A stretch of 64,000 nucleotides of DNA from Dyadobacter crusticola DSM 16708 (lineage in GTDB: Bacteria; Bacteroidota; Bacteroidia; Cytophagales; Spirosomataceae): assembly GCF_000701505.1 (NCBI RefSeq), contig NZ_KL370786.1, positions 1-64,000 on the forward strand, written 5' to 3'. The notes beneath the pieces are model-generated. The model was given only the letters and a program-made list of their open reading frames with translations. It made no database searches and was not told where the DNA came from. The position numbers were made by a program, and so were the translations under genes. Of this stretch, positions 7,813 to 15,850 are shown one piece after another (the stretch's first letter is position 1; each line of letters opens with the position of its first letter).

Positions 7813-9153
7813 ATGAAACCAAAACAACTACTAACCACCACTTTTTTTGTTGTGCTTACGGCGGTGTCAACCTCTTTTGCACAGGTGAAAATTGGAGCAA
7901 ATCCCACGACAATTTCTGCTAATGCTAACCTTGATGTTGAAGACAACAGTGGGGGGCATATGGTGGTTTTAAAAAATGGAAATGTAGGTGTGGGTATTGC
8001 TGCACCTACCGTCAAATTAAACGTTCAGAATGGCAATCTTTCTGTCAACCAGGGGCCGGTCAACACATTCGGCACGGGCGTACAAGCTGCGGCATCCTTT
8101 GGAACAGGAAATGCCAATAATGGCTGGTACAGCATTAGTGTCGGACAAAATAACGTCGCCTCAGGACAGAATTCCTTGGTCATAGGCTTTGACAACTTCA
8201 CAAGTGCAAATGGACGCAACGCTTTTACTTACGGCAGCAGCAACCAAGCCATTGCTGGTAATTCCTTAGCCGGAGGAACAAGTTCTTATGCAGCAGGTAA
8301 CAATTCAGTGGCATTAGGACAAAGTACTCAGGCGACAGGCGCCGCAGCTATTACATTAGGGTATAATAATCTAGCTAGTGGAAATAACTCTGTCGCAATC
8401 GGGCATACAACACGCGCGTCAGGTGCCAGTGGTATTTCGATTGGATACAATACTACAGCATCCGGTGCTAATTCAATAGCATTTGGCCACAGCTCGACGG
8501 CCAGCGGGCCAGTGTCCTTTGCGGTTGGTTATCTCGCAGTAGCAGACGGAAATAACTCTTTTGCTATCGGACGTCAGGCACGAGCACTCCATGATGGAAG
8601 CATGGTAATTAGCGATGGGTACGTAACTGACGTCAATTCTTTTGCAAATAACAGCTTGCATATGCGTTTTGTCGGAGGCTATACACTCAGAACGGCCGCT
8701 AACAATGTCGGCGTCAGATTACAAAATGGTGATGTGACCTGGTCTAGTGTGTCCGACATTCGCGCTAAGAAAGATATCACCGATATTCAGGACGGATTGG
8801 CAGCAGTTATGAAATTACGTCCTAAAAAATACCATTACAAGGAAACAGATGAAAAGCACTATTCATTGGGTTTTATAGCGCAGGAAGCCATAAAAGTATT
8901 ACCAGATGTAGTGAACACACCAGAAGACAAGAGTGATTTCATGTCGATCCGCTATACAGAGATCATACCTGTACTTACGAAGGCCATCCAGGAGCAGCAA
9001 GCAGAGATTGAAGCATTGAAGTTCGAAAATCAGGCGCTTAAAACTCAGGTTGAAAAAGTAGACAACCTGGCTGCAAAGCTGGTAGATATCGAAGCAAGAC
9101 TACAGGGAATATCTGTTGTTAATGGGTCCACGACTCTGGAAAAATCAAAATGA
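7813..9153 (+). CDS. Secreted S74 tail-fibre protein with YadA-head-like repeats
   Basis: The start is ATG 7813, giving a Sec signal (MKPKQLLTTTFFVVLTAVS to SFAQ) nearly identical to that of the 5004 gene, then VKIGANPTTISANANLDVE. The centre holds YadA-head-like repeats with a 14-residue period, for example NNSVALGQSTQATG and NNSVAIGHTTRASG; in YadA adhesins such repeats form a trimeric left-handed beta roll. The S74 domain begins at SVSDIRAKKDI, with the Ser and the Lys of the usual SDxRxK pattern kept, and runs through HYKETDEKHYSLGFIAQE. A C-terminal coiled coil (AIQEQQAEIEALKFENQ onward) follows. Length is 446 residues. The protein is therefore probably a trimeric fibre folded by a self-cleaving chaperone. 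It precedes a T9SS gene by 40 bases. Confidence 0.9.
   Translation: MKPKQLLTTTFFVVLTAVSTSFAQVKIGANPTTISANANLDVEDNSGGHMVVLKNGNVGVGIAAPTVKLNVQNGNLSVNQGPVNTFGTGVQAAASFGTGNANNGWYSISVGQNNVASGQNSLVIGFDNFTSANGRNAFTYGSSNQAIAGNSLAGGTSSYAAGNNSVALGQSTQATGAAAITLGYNNLASGNNSVAIGHTTRASGASGISIGYNTTASGANSIAFGHSSTASGPVSFAVGYLAVADGNNSFAIGRQARALHDGSMVISDGYVTDVNSFANNSLHMRFVGGYTLRTAANNVGVRLQNGDVTWSSVSDIRAKKDITDIQDGLAAVMKLRPKKYHYKETDEKHYSLGFIAQEAIKVLPDVVNTPEDKSDFMSIRYTEIIPVLTKAIQEQQAEIEALKFENQALKTQVEKVDNLAAKLVDIEARLQGISVVNGSTTLEKSK
8299..8592 (+). repeat. Seven 42-base (14-residue) YadA-head-like repeats
   Basis: Seven consecutive units of exactly 14 residues, each fitting the pattern x-N/x-S-x-A/S-x-G-x-x-x-x-A-x-G. 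The first is NNSVALGQSTQATG and the last NNSFAIGRQARALH. Units are diverged at DNA level, so they are old structural repeats rather than a recent expansion. Less regular units precede them (8130-8298). Confidence 0.85.
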
Positions 9154-9193
9154 AATCCGAGAGTGTGCTTATGAGCATTAAACAGACTTTACA

Positions 9194-10543
9194 ATGAAAC
9201 AAAAATATACCGCTTCATCCCAAAAAGGATGGATCAGCATGGCAGTTTCTGTGACGCTGCTTTTATTAGGGCATCTGGCCCAGGCGCAGGAGGGGTCTCA
9301 GGGCAATACCACCATTTTCGGCGGTGCGCAGATGACCTTTTTCGCCAACCACAATTTTGCAACCGGCGGTGGCGGTGCGCAGCCGGGGGTAATCCTGACC
9401 GAGCGTGCAACAGGCAACTTCGGCGTCCTCAATTTTGCAGGTGCCAACCTTGTTTCCACAAACGCATCTGATGCGGGGTATGTGGACGGTTACGTGCGAA
9501 AGTATGGGACCGGACAATTTATCTTTCCAGTGGGCGATAATGGCAACCTGGGCCAGTTCGCTGCTTCGGGGGATGGGACCATGGGGGCGTATTTTCATGC
9601 AGACGCTAATACTGCCACTACCAGTAATCTTTTTACTGGCAGCGATTATACGGCGCTGCCCACGGGCGGACCATTTGCCACCAGCAGCATGGGACCCAAT
9701 GTCGATGTCGTAAGCACGGTGGAATACTGGGATATTGATGGGAGCAGCGCAACCCCGCTGACGCTGACCTGGGATGCAGGCAGCGCGATTGAGACACTAA
9801 CGAGCAGCCAGCTTAACAAACTGACCATCGTCGGTTGGAACGGGACGCAATGGGTGGCCATTGATTCTAAAATGGACGCAACCTCGGTTTTAGGTGGCAC
9901 AAGCGAGCTGACAGCCGGGTCCATTACGACAACAACAGCCATTGTACCTAATACTTATACCGCTTATACGTTTGCTGCACTGGCGGTGCCGCTGCCGGTT
10001 ACCTTGGTCAGCTTCAATGTTACAAAAGAAGGACAGGCCGCGCAATTAAAATGGTCTACCACGGCTGAGACCAACAGTGACCGCTTCGAAGTAGAGCGCA
10101 GCCTGGATGGCAAAACCTGGAACAAGATTGGGATCGTGAAATCTCATGGTGAAAGCAAGGTTTTGAGGGATTATCAATATACCGATTATGCGCCTGCAAG
10201 TGGCGGTCCGTCGCACGGAGAAAACCTGTACCGGTTAAGAATGGTGGACAATGACGGGACATTTGCATATAGCCGTATCCGGAGTATTAGATTTGACGGT
10301 AGCCCATCGGATTTGTCTGTTTATCCAAACCCTTCTTCTGATAAGCTCAATATCAGGGATTATGCCAATGTAAAGGAAATGGTTATAAGCGACCTGAATG
10401 GCCGCTTAGTCTATCAGTCCGCATCACTTTCAAAGGGCAATGGGACAGTCGATATCAGGTACCTTGCACAAGGAATGTATATCGTAAGGTTAACATGTCT
10501 GAATGGCGAATCATCTACGTATAAGATATTGGTTAACAAATAA
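9194..10543 (+). CDS. T9SS-sorted surface protein, cassette copy 2
   Basis: A 449-residue paralogue of the 6302 gene. Its signal peptide (MKQKYTASSQKGWISMAVS to AQAQ) is unlike that of copy 1, but from EGSQGNTTIFGGAQM onward the proteins align without gaps to the end. Differences are mostly conservative and cluster in the last 100 residues, the T9SS type A sorting domain (DLSVYPNPSSDKLNIRDY to STYKILVNK). It is 40 bases downstream of the second S74 gene and probably co-transcribed. The function of the conserved N-terminal region is unknown to me. Near identity of the mature proteins with different fibre partners suggests that both fibres use the same surface-delivered partner. Confidence 0.88.
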   Translation: MKQKYTASSQKGWISMAVSVTLLLLGHLAQAQEGSQGNTTIFGGAQMTFFANHNFATGGGGAQPGVILTERATGNFGVLNFAGANLVSTNASDAGYVDGYVRKYGTGQFIFPVGDNGNLGQFAASGDGTMGAYFHADANTATTSNLFTGSDYTALPTGGPFATSSMGPNVDVVSTVEYWDIDGSSATPLTLTWDAGSAIETLTSSQLNKLTIVGWNGTQWVAIDSKMDATSVLGGTSELTAGSITTTTAIVPNTYTAYTFAALAVPLPVTLVSFNVTKEGQAAQLKWSTTAETNSDRFEVERSLDGKTWNKIGIVKSHGESKVLRDYQYTDYAPASGGPSHGENLYRLRMVDNDGTFAYSRIRSIRFDGSPSDLSVYPNPSSDKLNIRDYANVKEMVISDLNGRLVYQSASLSKGNGTVDIRYLAQGMYIVRLTCLNGESSTYKILVNK

Positions 10544-10565
10544 TAAACTGGTTAACAAATAATAA
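10530..10565 (+). repeat. 17-base direct repeat spanning the stop codon of copy 2
   Basis: The unit TGGTTAACAAATAATAA occurs at 10530-10546 and 10549-10565, so the last codons and stop are copied just downstream. Copy 1 (near 7640-7654) has only one such unit. Confidence 0.8.
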
Positions 10566-10741
10566 TTTGATAGCCTGGCTTTCGTGGTAGTGGAGTGAAG
10601 AGGGCACTGGTAATAGGTGCCTTCTTCATATAGCAATGTTTTTTGACATAGTATTAGGCTTATACAATTGTAAGCTCCTCCTGGATGATGGGTGAGGTGG
10701 CTCCGAAAAGCGGGACACATTTTTGCTCAACATGATGCAAA

Positions 10742-11071
10742 ATGAAAGACCCAAAGTTCGTGAAAACTCGTCGGAGTTACGATCCTGAATTCAAACAAGA
10801 AGTGATCAGAATGCTCGTTTCGGGCAGAAGTGCTAGGGAAACTTCTGAGGCTTTTGGAATTGCCGAGAATGTTCTTTATCGTTGGAGAAGAATGGCAACG
10901 AAAAAGACAAAATCAAATAGCGGCGAAAGTGGCAACGAGAAAACAGCGAAGCTAGCTGCAGAAGTTGCTAAGCTCCGTGCTGAAAATGAGCGCCTGAAAA
11001 CCGACCGTGAGATCTTAAAAAAGGCATTAGGTCTCTTGAGCCAGTCCGACTCAGGGACGTCTATGAGCTGA
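10742..11071 (+). CDS. IS3-family transposase OrfA
   Basis: This 109-residue protein has an N-terminal helix-turn-helix (SYDPEFKQEVIRMLVSGRSARETSEAFGIAE region) and a C-terminal leucine-zipper-like helix (AAEVAKLRAENERLKTDREIL). This is the standard DNA-binding subunit of IS3 elements. An A6G slippery run at 11017-11023 sits where IS3 elements shift by -1 to make the OrfAB fusion; reading -1 from there gives EILKKGIRSLEPVRLRDVYEL, which flows into OrfB. OrfA itself looks intact, but its partner is dead. Confidence 0.88.
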   Translation: MKDPKFVKTRRSYDPEFKQEVIRMLVSGRSARETSEAFGIAENVLYRWRRMATKKTKSNSGESGNEKTAKLAAEVAKLRAENERLKTDREILKKALGLLSQSDSGTSMS

Positions 11072-11764
11072 TATACTCGCTTTCTCGGACGCACAAGACC
11101 AATTATTTATGCTCGCTCTTTGATGTGAGCAGGACGGCATACTATCGTTACCGTCAAGGGAAGAGCCACAACGCCGATAAAAAATACAACCGGCCGAAGC
11201 ATGAAATTAGGAAAGAGTTTATTCAAAATTTCAAGCGATACGGTAGCAGGCGTATTAGAGAATCCTTGAAGCAAAAGGGGATAAAAATCGGCCGTAGGAA
11301 GATTGCTGAAATCATGCGTAAAGAAGGATTGAGAACTATTCAGCCCCCGAAATTTATTCCAAGGACGACAGATAGCAGTCATGGGAAACGGGTGTCTCCC
11401 AATCTTTTACTGGATCAGCCCAAGCCGAAGGCCCCAAATTGTGCATGGGTTTCCGACATCACGTATATGCCTCTTAAAGGGGGCAAATGGGCGTATTTAT
11501 GCGTATGGATGGAGTGGTACGCCACCGCGGCTATTCTCTCGTCAGGTAGTTGGCTGGCAATTGGCTGATAATATGCAGGAAAGCCTTGTCCGGGAGCCAT
11601 TGGAAAGGGCTCTTTTGAGGCGCAAGGTAAAGCCAGGGATGATCATACATTCTGATCGTGGTGGTCAATATCTGTCGCACAGAATGAAGAAATTAATAAA
11701 GACCTTCAAACTGAAACAGAGTATGTCCCGCGCGGATGATCCGTACGACAACGCCTGGGCTTAG
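11023..11764 (+). pseudogene. IS3-family transposase OrfB, frameshifted and truncated
   Basis: The frame opens after the slippery site and reads VYELIYSLSRTHKTNYLCSL, then HTH_21-type and integrase-core sequence. The first catalytic Asp is present (CAWVSDITYMP). At about 11521-11536 some 13-16 extra bases throw the frame, and the rest (SRQVVGWQLADNM, then IIHSDRGGQY with the second Asp) continues in the next frame. It stops at DDPYDNAWA, just before the place where the catalytic Glu is expected. The gene therefore lacks a complete DDE triad and is not functional. Confidence 0.88.
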
Positions 11765-11835
11765 TAACGCGGCTGCGTCACTAAGGTTTCAGTTCTAGTG
11801 CTATTTGTAACCCAAAGGGCAAGCACGTCCAGAAC

Positions 11836-14187
11836 TTATTCTGGTAGGAACAGTTTAAAGGTTGCACCTTCTCCCGGTATCCCGTTTGCCTTTATGTATC
11901 CATTATGGTTTTCTATAATTTTTTTAACAATTGCAAGACCCAGGCCTGTGCCGGCAAACTCACTTCTGTTATGCAGCCTGCGGAACGGCTGAAAAATCTG
12001 GTCAGCATATTGTTGGTCGAACCCGATGCCATTATCCCTGACTTCAATCATTTGGAACCGTTTTTCGCCCTCACGACGGGATAAGCCTAAACCTTCCTGG
12101 TTACCTCTTACGATCTGCGATGAAACCTTTATGACGGACGTTCTGCCGGGGACAGTGAACTTTAAAGCGTTGCTAATCAAATTTTGAAACAACTGCCTGA
12201 CTTGTGGCGCATAGCCATTGACAGGTAAAAGCTTGCCTACTTGTATATCTGCACCTTTTTCTTTGATGGCCGTTTCAAGGTCCATTAATACTCCTCTTAC
12301 TTCCTCTTGTAAGTCCACCTGGATCTTCTGGTGTGCGCTCGATACATGGGAAAAGCTGAGCAAGTCATCAATTAACATTCCCATGCGTTCCGACGCAGAC
12401 TGCATCCTTCTAATCAGATCCGCCCCGGCTTCCCCAATAGTGTCCCGATGTCTTTCTACGAGCAAGCTGCCCAATGATTTGATTTTCCTTAAGGGCTCTT
12501 GCAAATCGTGGCTTGCAACATATGCAAAGCCCTCCAACTCTTTATTAGACCTTTCCAGCTTGTCATTCGCATCCCGGAGCTGACGTGTCCTTTCCTGCAC
12601 ATGTTTTTCTAGTACCTGTTTACGCAGCCTTTGCTCGTGGATATCAATGACAGTGCCGATATAGCCCGCAAAATCACCGTCTGGGGTATACCGTGGCTTT
12701 CCCTGCGAATGTACCCAGCGATAATGACCTGTATGCCTGCGAAGCCGGTACTGGATTTTGTACTCCGATTTTGAAGCAAAAGCTGAGTCAATTACGTTTT
12801 CAACATAGTCAAAATCATCGGTGTGGATACCCTGCATCCAACCTGTGCCCGCCTGCTGCTCGGCACCGCGCCCGGTAAATTGAATCCAGCAGCTATTAAA
12901 AAAATCACGGTGCCTGGCTGTCTCTCCCATCCAAATCATTACGGGGGCCGTATCGGCTGCATTCCTAAAACGGTCTTCGCTCTCCCTGAGCGCTTGTTCA
13001 GCCTGTTTTAAAACCGTTATATCAACAAGCATATTGACCGCACCTGTCAAATGCCCGTCAGAAGTAAAAGTCGGACTTGGGTACGGCAGTACATGCTTTT
13101 TTAAACCGTCAGGCCTTTCTATGATGATCTCTTCACCGTAAACCGGCCTCTGTTCTTTTAGTGCTACGGCCATGGGGCAGCTGTCAAGCGGCATCGCTGA
13201 GCCGTCGGGACGGAAAATTTTCCATGACCCACACCAAAGGTCCTGACCAAGCACCGGCTGGCGCCCCCACAGGTCAACCGCTGCCCGGTTGAACATGTTT
13301 ATATAACCGTTTGCATCTGTTGTGTAAAACGCTGCGGGCAAGCCCTCTACCAGCTGGCGGTAACGGTACTCACTATCCTGCAGTTGCAGAAAGAGCTGTT
13401 TGTTTGCCGTGACATCTACTGTAAAACACCTTGTGTGGATAAACTTTCCGTCAACGCGAAAAACATTGGAGCTGATATGAACAGTCCGTATACTGCCATC
13501 CTTACAAACCATTTCAGATTCATACTGGTTAAGTGCCTGGTCTGCCTTTAAACGTGTTAAGATATCGTCGATTTTGTGTGCATGCGCGTGGAACTCCGAA
13601 ATGTGGTGGCCGATATATTCTTCTTTACTGTAACCGAGCATATTCAGCTCGGCCTGGTTCGCCCATTTTACAATACCGTCAGCATCAACCCAGTGAAGAC
13701 CAACAGTTGCGTTTTCGAGATAGTCTTGCATCTCATCTGCATCTTTCTTCAAAGCATTCGAAGCAGTTTTTTGTAATGTTACGTCACTCAAGCAGTTGAT
13801 CGCCCCTGTTATTTGCCCGCTCGGGTCATGGACAGGGACGACACTAGCGTTTACATGGATCAACGAACCATCTGGCCTTTCTATGATCATCTCCCACTGC
13901 TGAATGGGTTTCTCGTCTTCCAGGCAACGCGCAACTGGCGAGCTCGTGTGTGGAAGTAGCGATCCGTCGGAATTGTAAAGGCGGTACGACCCACAAAATT
14001 TTTGCAGGGGACTTTTCGGAGCATTTCTCCAAAGCTCTTGCGCTTTCCGGTTAAAGTAGGTAATCGTGCCATGCTGATCACAAATGCAAATCCCTACCGG
14101 CAAATGTTCCACCAAAGGCAGTTGGGCAGGATGCTGGCTATTCTCGACTTGAGTTGGTAAGGCAGACCATTGTTTTCTGTTATTCAT
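11836..14187 (-). CDS. PAS-domain sensor histidine kinase
   Basis: A 783-residue cytoplasmic kinase without signal peptide or membrane helix. PAS domains follow one another: about 30-140 (LPVGICICDQHGTITYFNRKA), 150-260, 275-390 (GLPAAFYTTDANGYINMF) and 395-520 (RFRNAADTAPVMIWMGE). Next is a HisKA domain with the phospho-acceptor in FAYVASHDLQEPLRK (His560), then HATPase_c with N box (FQNLISNALKF), G1 box (VRDNGIGFD) and G2 box (GTGLGLAIVKKI). It probably senses redox state, light or a small ligand and signals to a response regulator that is not encoded nearby. The stop lies just beyond the truncated IS3 element. The family is the phytochrome-like kinase class common in Cytophagales. Confidence 0.92.
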   Translation of the reverse strand: MNNRKQWSALPTQVENSQHPAQLPLVEHLPVGICICDQHGTITYFNRKAQELWRNAPKSPLQKFCGSYRLYNSDGSLLPHTSSPVARCLEDEKPIQQWEMIIERPDGSLIHVNASVVPVHDPSGQITGAINCLSDVTLQKTASNALKKDADEMQDYLENATVGLHWVDADGIVKWANQAELNMLGYSKEEYIGHHISEFHAHAHKIDDILTRLKADQALNQYESEMVCKDGSIRTVHISSNVFRVDGKFIHTRCFTVDVTANKQLFLQLQDSEYRYRQLVEGLPAAFYTTDANGYINMFNRAAVDLWGRQPVLGQDLWCGSWKIFRPDGSAMPLDSCPMAVALKEQRPVYGEEIIIERPDGLKKHVLPYPSPTFTSDGHLTGAVNMLVDITVLKQAEQALRESEDRFRNAADTAPVMIWMGETARHRDFFNSCWIQFTGRGAEQQAGTGWMQGIHTDDFDYVENVIDSAFASKSEYKIQYRLRRHTGHYRWVHSQGKPRYTPDGDFAGYIGTVIDIHEQRLRKQVLEKHVQERTRQLRDANDKLERSNKELEGFAYVASHDLQEPLRKIKSLGSLLVERHRDTIGEAGADLIRRMQSASERMGMLIDDLLSFSHVSSAHQKIQVDLQEEVRGVLMDLETAIKEKGADIQVGKLLPVNGYAPQVRQLFQNLISNALKFTVPGRTSVIKVSSQIVRGNQEGLGLSRREGEKRFQMIEVRDNGIGFDQQYADQIFQPFRRLHNRSEFAGTGLGLAIVKKIIENHNGYIKANGIPGEGATFKLFLPE

Positions 14188-15028
14188 CGCGAGCTTTTGG
14201 GGCGGTTAATGTTGTGTGCCGTCAACTTGAGAAGAGCTGACCGGCTAAGCAGACAACCGATCCGTTGACCGATATTACACAACAAAATTGAGCCGGGCAA
14301 GTAATGTAACAACAACATCACCTGATCTCTTACTTGATACGGAAAGCGGCCCGTGCAGAAAGGTACTTATTAGTTCTTTAAAGTATAATTATACCTTAAT
14401 TTGTTATTTCTATACAATCTTCAAGTGTGGAAATGCTAGGTTGAGTAAAAGGAAGTTCATGTAAAAAGCCAAAATTAAAGAGGCTTAGAGCAGTCTGAGA
14501 AATATCCATCTTTCTAAGGCAAAGCATCATCACAGCGTCTGACCATGGTCAGGTGTGCCTTATAGCAGGCAGCGTAGCTGAGCGCGTCGCCTACAAAATC
14601 CATTGCGGCGTCTACTCATGCAATGCCCAATTGCCTCGAACTCGATGCATAACTAATAACCCGATAATTGGCCATCAATATTGGACTTGGGGAGAAGTCT
14701 CTTAGGGCCGAATACGTAAATATTACGTATTCGTTCAGCAATGAGCATATTCTTAGCACTACTTCTTCGTTGTCGGGTACTTCGGTCTTCGAAAGCAGAC
14801 GAAGGGGTGGTCAGACTTTCTTGCGTCCATACCTTATTTTGGTATCTTTATGATGCTGTAACCGTATCAATCGAATTTGAGCAACTAAAAGCCGCTCGTC
14901 ATCAGCCCGTCGATCTTTGCGTCTATGGCTTCATACCATGCCTGGCGGCCATACCCAATCGGACCGCCGACGCGGCAGCTCGCATAATGTTTTCATCGCC
15001 ACTAGGGGACGCTGGTAGCTCAACTACG
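14188..15028. other. Long stretch without a supported gene
   Basis: About 840 bases between the kinase start and transposase debris. The frames at 14668-15166 do not resemble any family I know. Base composition near 14350-14420 is AT-rich, as in a promoter region, and it may serve the kinase. The rest is probably degraded mobile DNA. Confidence 0.4.
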
Positions 15029-15280
15029 TTACTGCTTGGGCTCAGACTTTTTTCGGATTGGAACGTCAAACTGCTTTTCAGCGATATTGATCATAATTTC
15101 CAATCCTCCATTCTTCAATTTAAGTCGTTCGTTTTCCTTTTCAACAGCAGCCAGTTTGTGCTTTAATGCTAAGAGCTCATCAGATTCTTTTTTCATTGGA
15201 ACACGTGGTTTACTCCTAAGCCAGCGGCCAAGGCGATAGCGCATGTTTGGACCATGAACCAGTATTTCTGCCGGAATCAT
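15029..15280 (-). pseudogene. Truncated transposase OrfA-like fragment
   Basis: The frame of 83 residues ends in a coiled coil and tail (KENERLKLKNGGLEIMIN, then EKQFDVPIRKKSEPKQ) that match the C-terminus of a common Bacteroidota IS3 OrfA type, in which the tail reads roughly AEEQFKVPIRKKSGxKQ. The N-terminal helix-turn-helix expected for about 60 residues is missing or unrecognisable, and no OrfB follows on the minus strand. I treat it as a remnant. It could still be translated from the ATG at 15280. Confidence 0.55.
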
Positions 15281-15281
15281 T

Positions 15282-15497
15282 TTAAGTTATGATTGTTTCT
15301 GGCGCAATGCCCTCAAGCCACTCGTAGTCTGATCCAACAATAGGATCATACCAGTCTGCTCTCCTTCTGGCCCAATCAAGCCAGGCAGAGTTTTACTGAT
15401 GCATCAACTTCAAAATCGTCTACTTTCCGATATGCGTATGTATCTAATACAGAACATGTCTTTTTTATCAGCTTAAAGATTGAGCCTTCCTCATTTC
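15282..15497 (-). pseudogene. Decayed gene of unknown function upstream of the hip operon
   Basis: Two adjoining frames look like one former protein: SIFKLIKKTCSVLDTYAYRK to VDASVKLCLA, then after a frameshift AWLDWARRRADWYDPIVGSD to APETIIT and a stop. The second half has the composition of a real C-terminus (W-x-D-W-A-R-x-x-A-D-W-Y-D-P). I do not recognise the family with confidence. It ends two bases before the OrfA fragment begins, on the same strand. Confidence 0.4.
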
Positions 15498-15498
15498 A

Positions 15499-15522
15499 GA
15501 AAGTACATTCAGGTGTACTTTC
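15499..15522. promoter_or_regulatory. Candidate operator 1 of the hip operon
   Basis: Perfect inverted repeat GAAAGTACA / TGTACTTTC with a 6-base spacer. The half-site resembles that of the repeat at 15559-15584 (core AAAGTA). The centres of the two lie 61 bases apart. It probably belongs to the HipB-like repressor encoded downstream, but this is inference from position and symmetry. Confidence 0.55.
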
Positions 15523-15558
15523 CTGTGCCATGCTTCATTACTACTAACCTTTTACGCA

Positions 15559-15584
15559 AAAAAGTATATTATAGAATACTTTTT
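15559..15584. promoter_or_regulatory. Candidate operator 2 of the hip operon
   Basis: Perfect inverted repeat AAAAAGTAT / ATACTTTTT with an 8-base spacer, 51 bases before the start of the HipB-like gene. Classical HipB operators in E. coli are also short inverted repeats with an 8-base spacer (TATCC-N8-GGATA). The AT-rich spacer may overlap the promoter, so binding would block transcription. Confidence 0.6.
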
Positions 15585-15634
15585 CTTGGTACGTAGAATA
15601 AAAGCACTATTTTTGCGTCAAAAAGAACACTTTA

Positions 15635-15850
15635 ATGGACTTTTTACCCATAATTAAGGCGATCAAAGCTAGGCGGGAATCTCTGCGGGTTACGCAACAA
15701 GGACTATCAGACTTATCTGGTGTAGCGCTGGGTGCTTTAAAGAAATTTGAGTCTGGCAAAGGCAATCCCACTTTATCAACATTAAAAAAACTGTGTGATG
15801 CCCTGGGCCTTGAAATTACCCTGAGTGTCAAAAAAACAATTAACCCATGA
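15635..15850 (+). CDS. hipB: HipB-like antitoxin and autorepressor (XRE helix-turn-helix)
   Basis: The 71-residue protein is almost entirely an XRE-type helix-turn-helix (RVTQQGLSDLSGVALGALKK, FESGKGNPTLSTL), with a short tail (LEITLSVKKTINP). Length and order (first gene before the split HipA genes) match HipB proteins. The stop overlaps the ATG of the next gene by 4 bases (ATGA), so translation is coupled. Two inverted repeats with similar half-sites lie upstream at 15499-15584 and probably bind this protein, giving autorepression. By analogy with HipBA and HipBST it should repress the operon; whether it also neutralises the kinase is unknown. Confidence 0.85.
   Translation: MDFLPIIKAIKARRESLRVTQQGLSDLSGVALGALKKFESGKGNPTLSTLKKLCDALGLEITLSVKKTINP

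Larger units (their letters stand above)
10693..11764 (+). mobile_element. Remnant of an IS3-family insertion sequence
   Basis: The left part is present: a likely terminal sequence starting TGAGGTGGCTCCGAAAAG at 10693, followed by orfA and a broken orfB in the usual IS3 order. No inverted copy of that terminus is found downstream, so the right end has been lost. orfB is frameshifted and cut before the last catalytic residue. The element cannot move on its own. Confidence 0.8.

Noticed and set aside
8299..8592. Short-period repeat considered as CRISPR-like array
   Set aside because: The 42-base period is in frame, diverged at DNA level and encodes regular 14-residue units, so it is a protein repeat.
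15005..15045. tRNA-like stretch (GGTAGCTCAAC)
   Set aside because: No acceptor stem, anticodon arm or CCA-compatible end could be built around it.
14668..15166. Plus-strand ORFs of 61 and 141 residues
   Set aside because: They overlap the OrfA fragment on the other strand, have Cys-rich irregular composition and no family resemblance.
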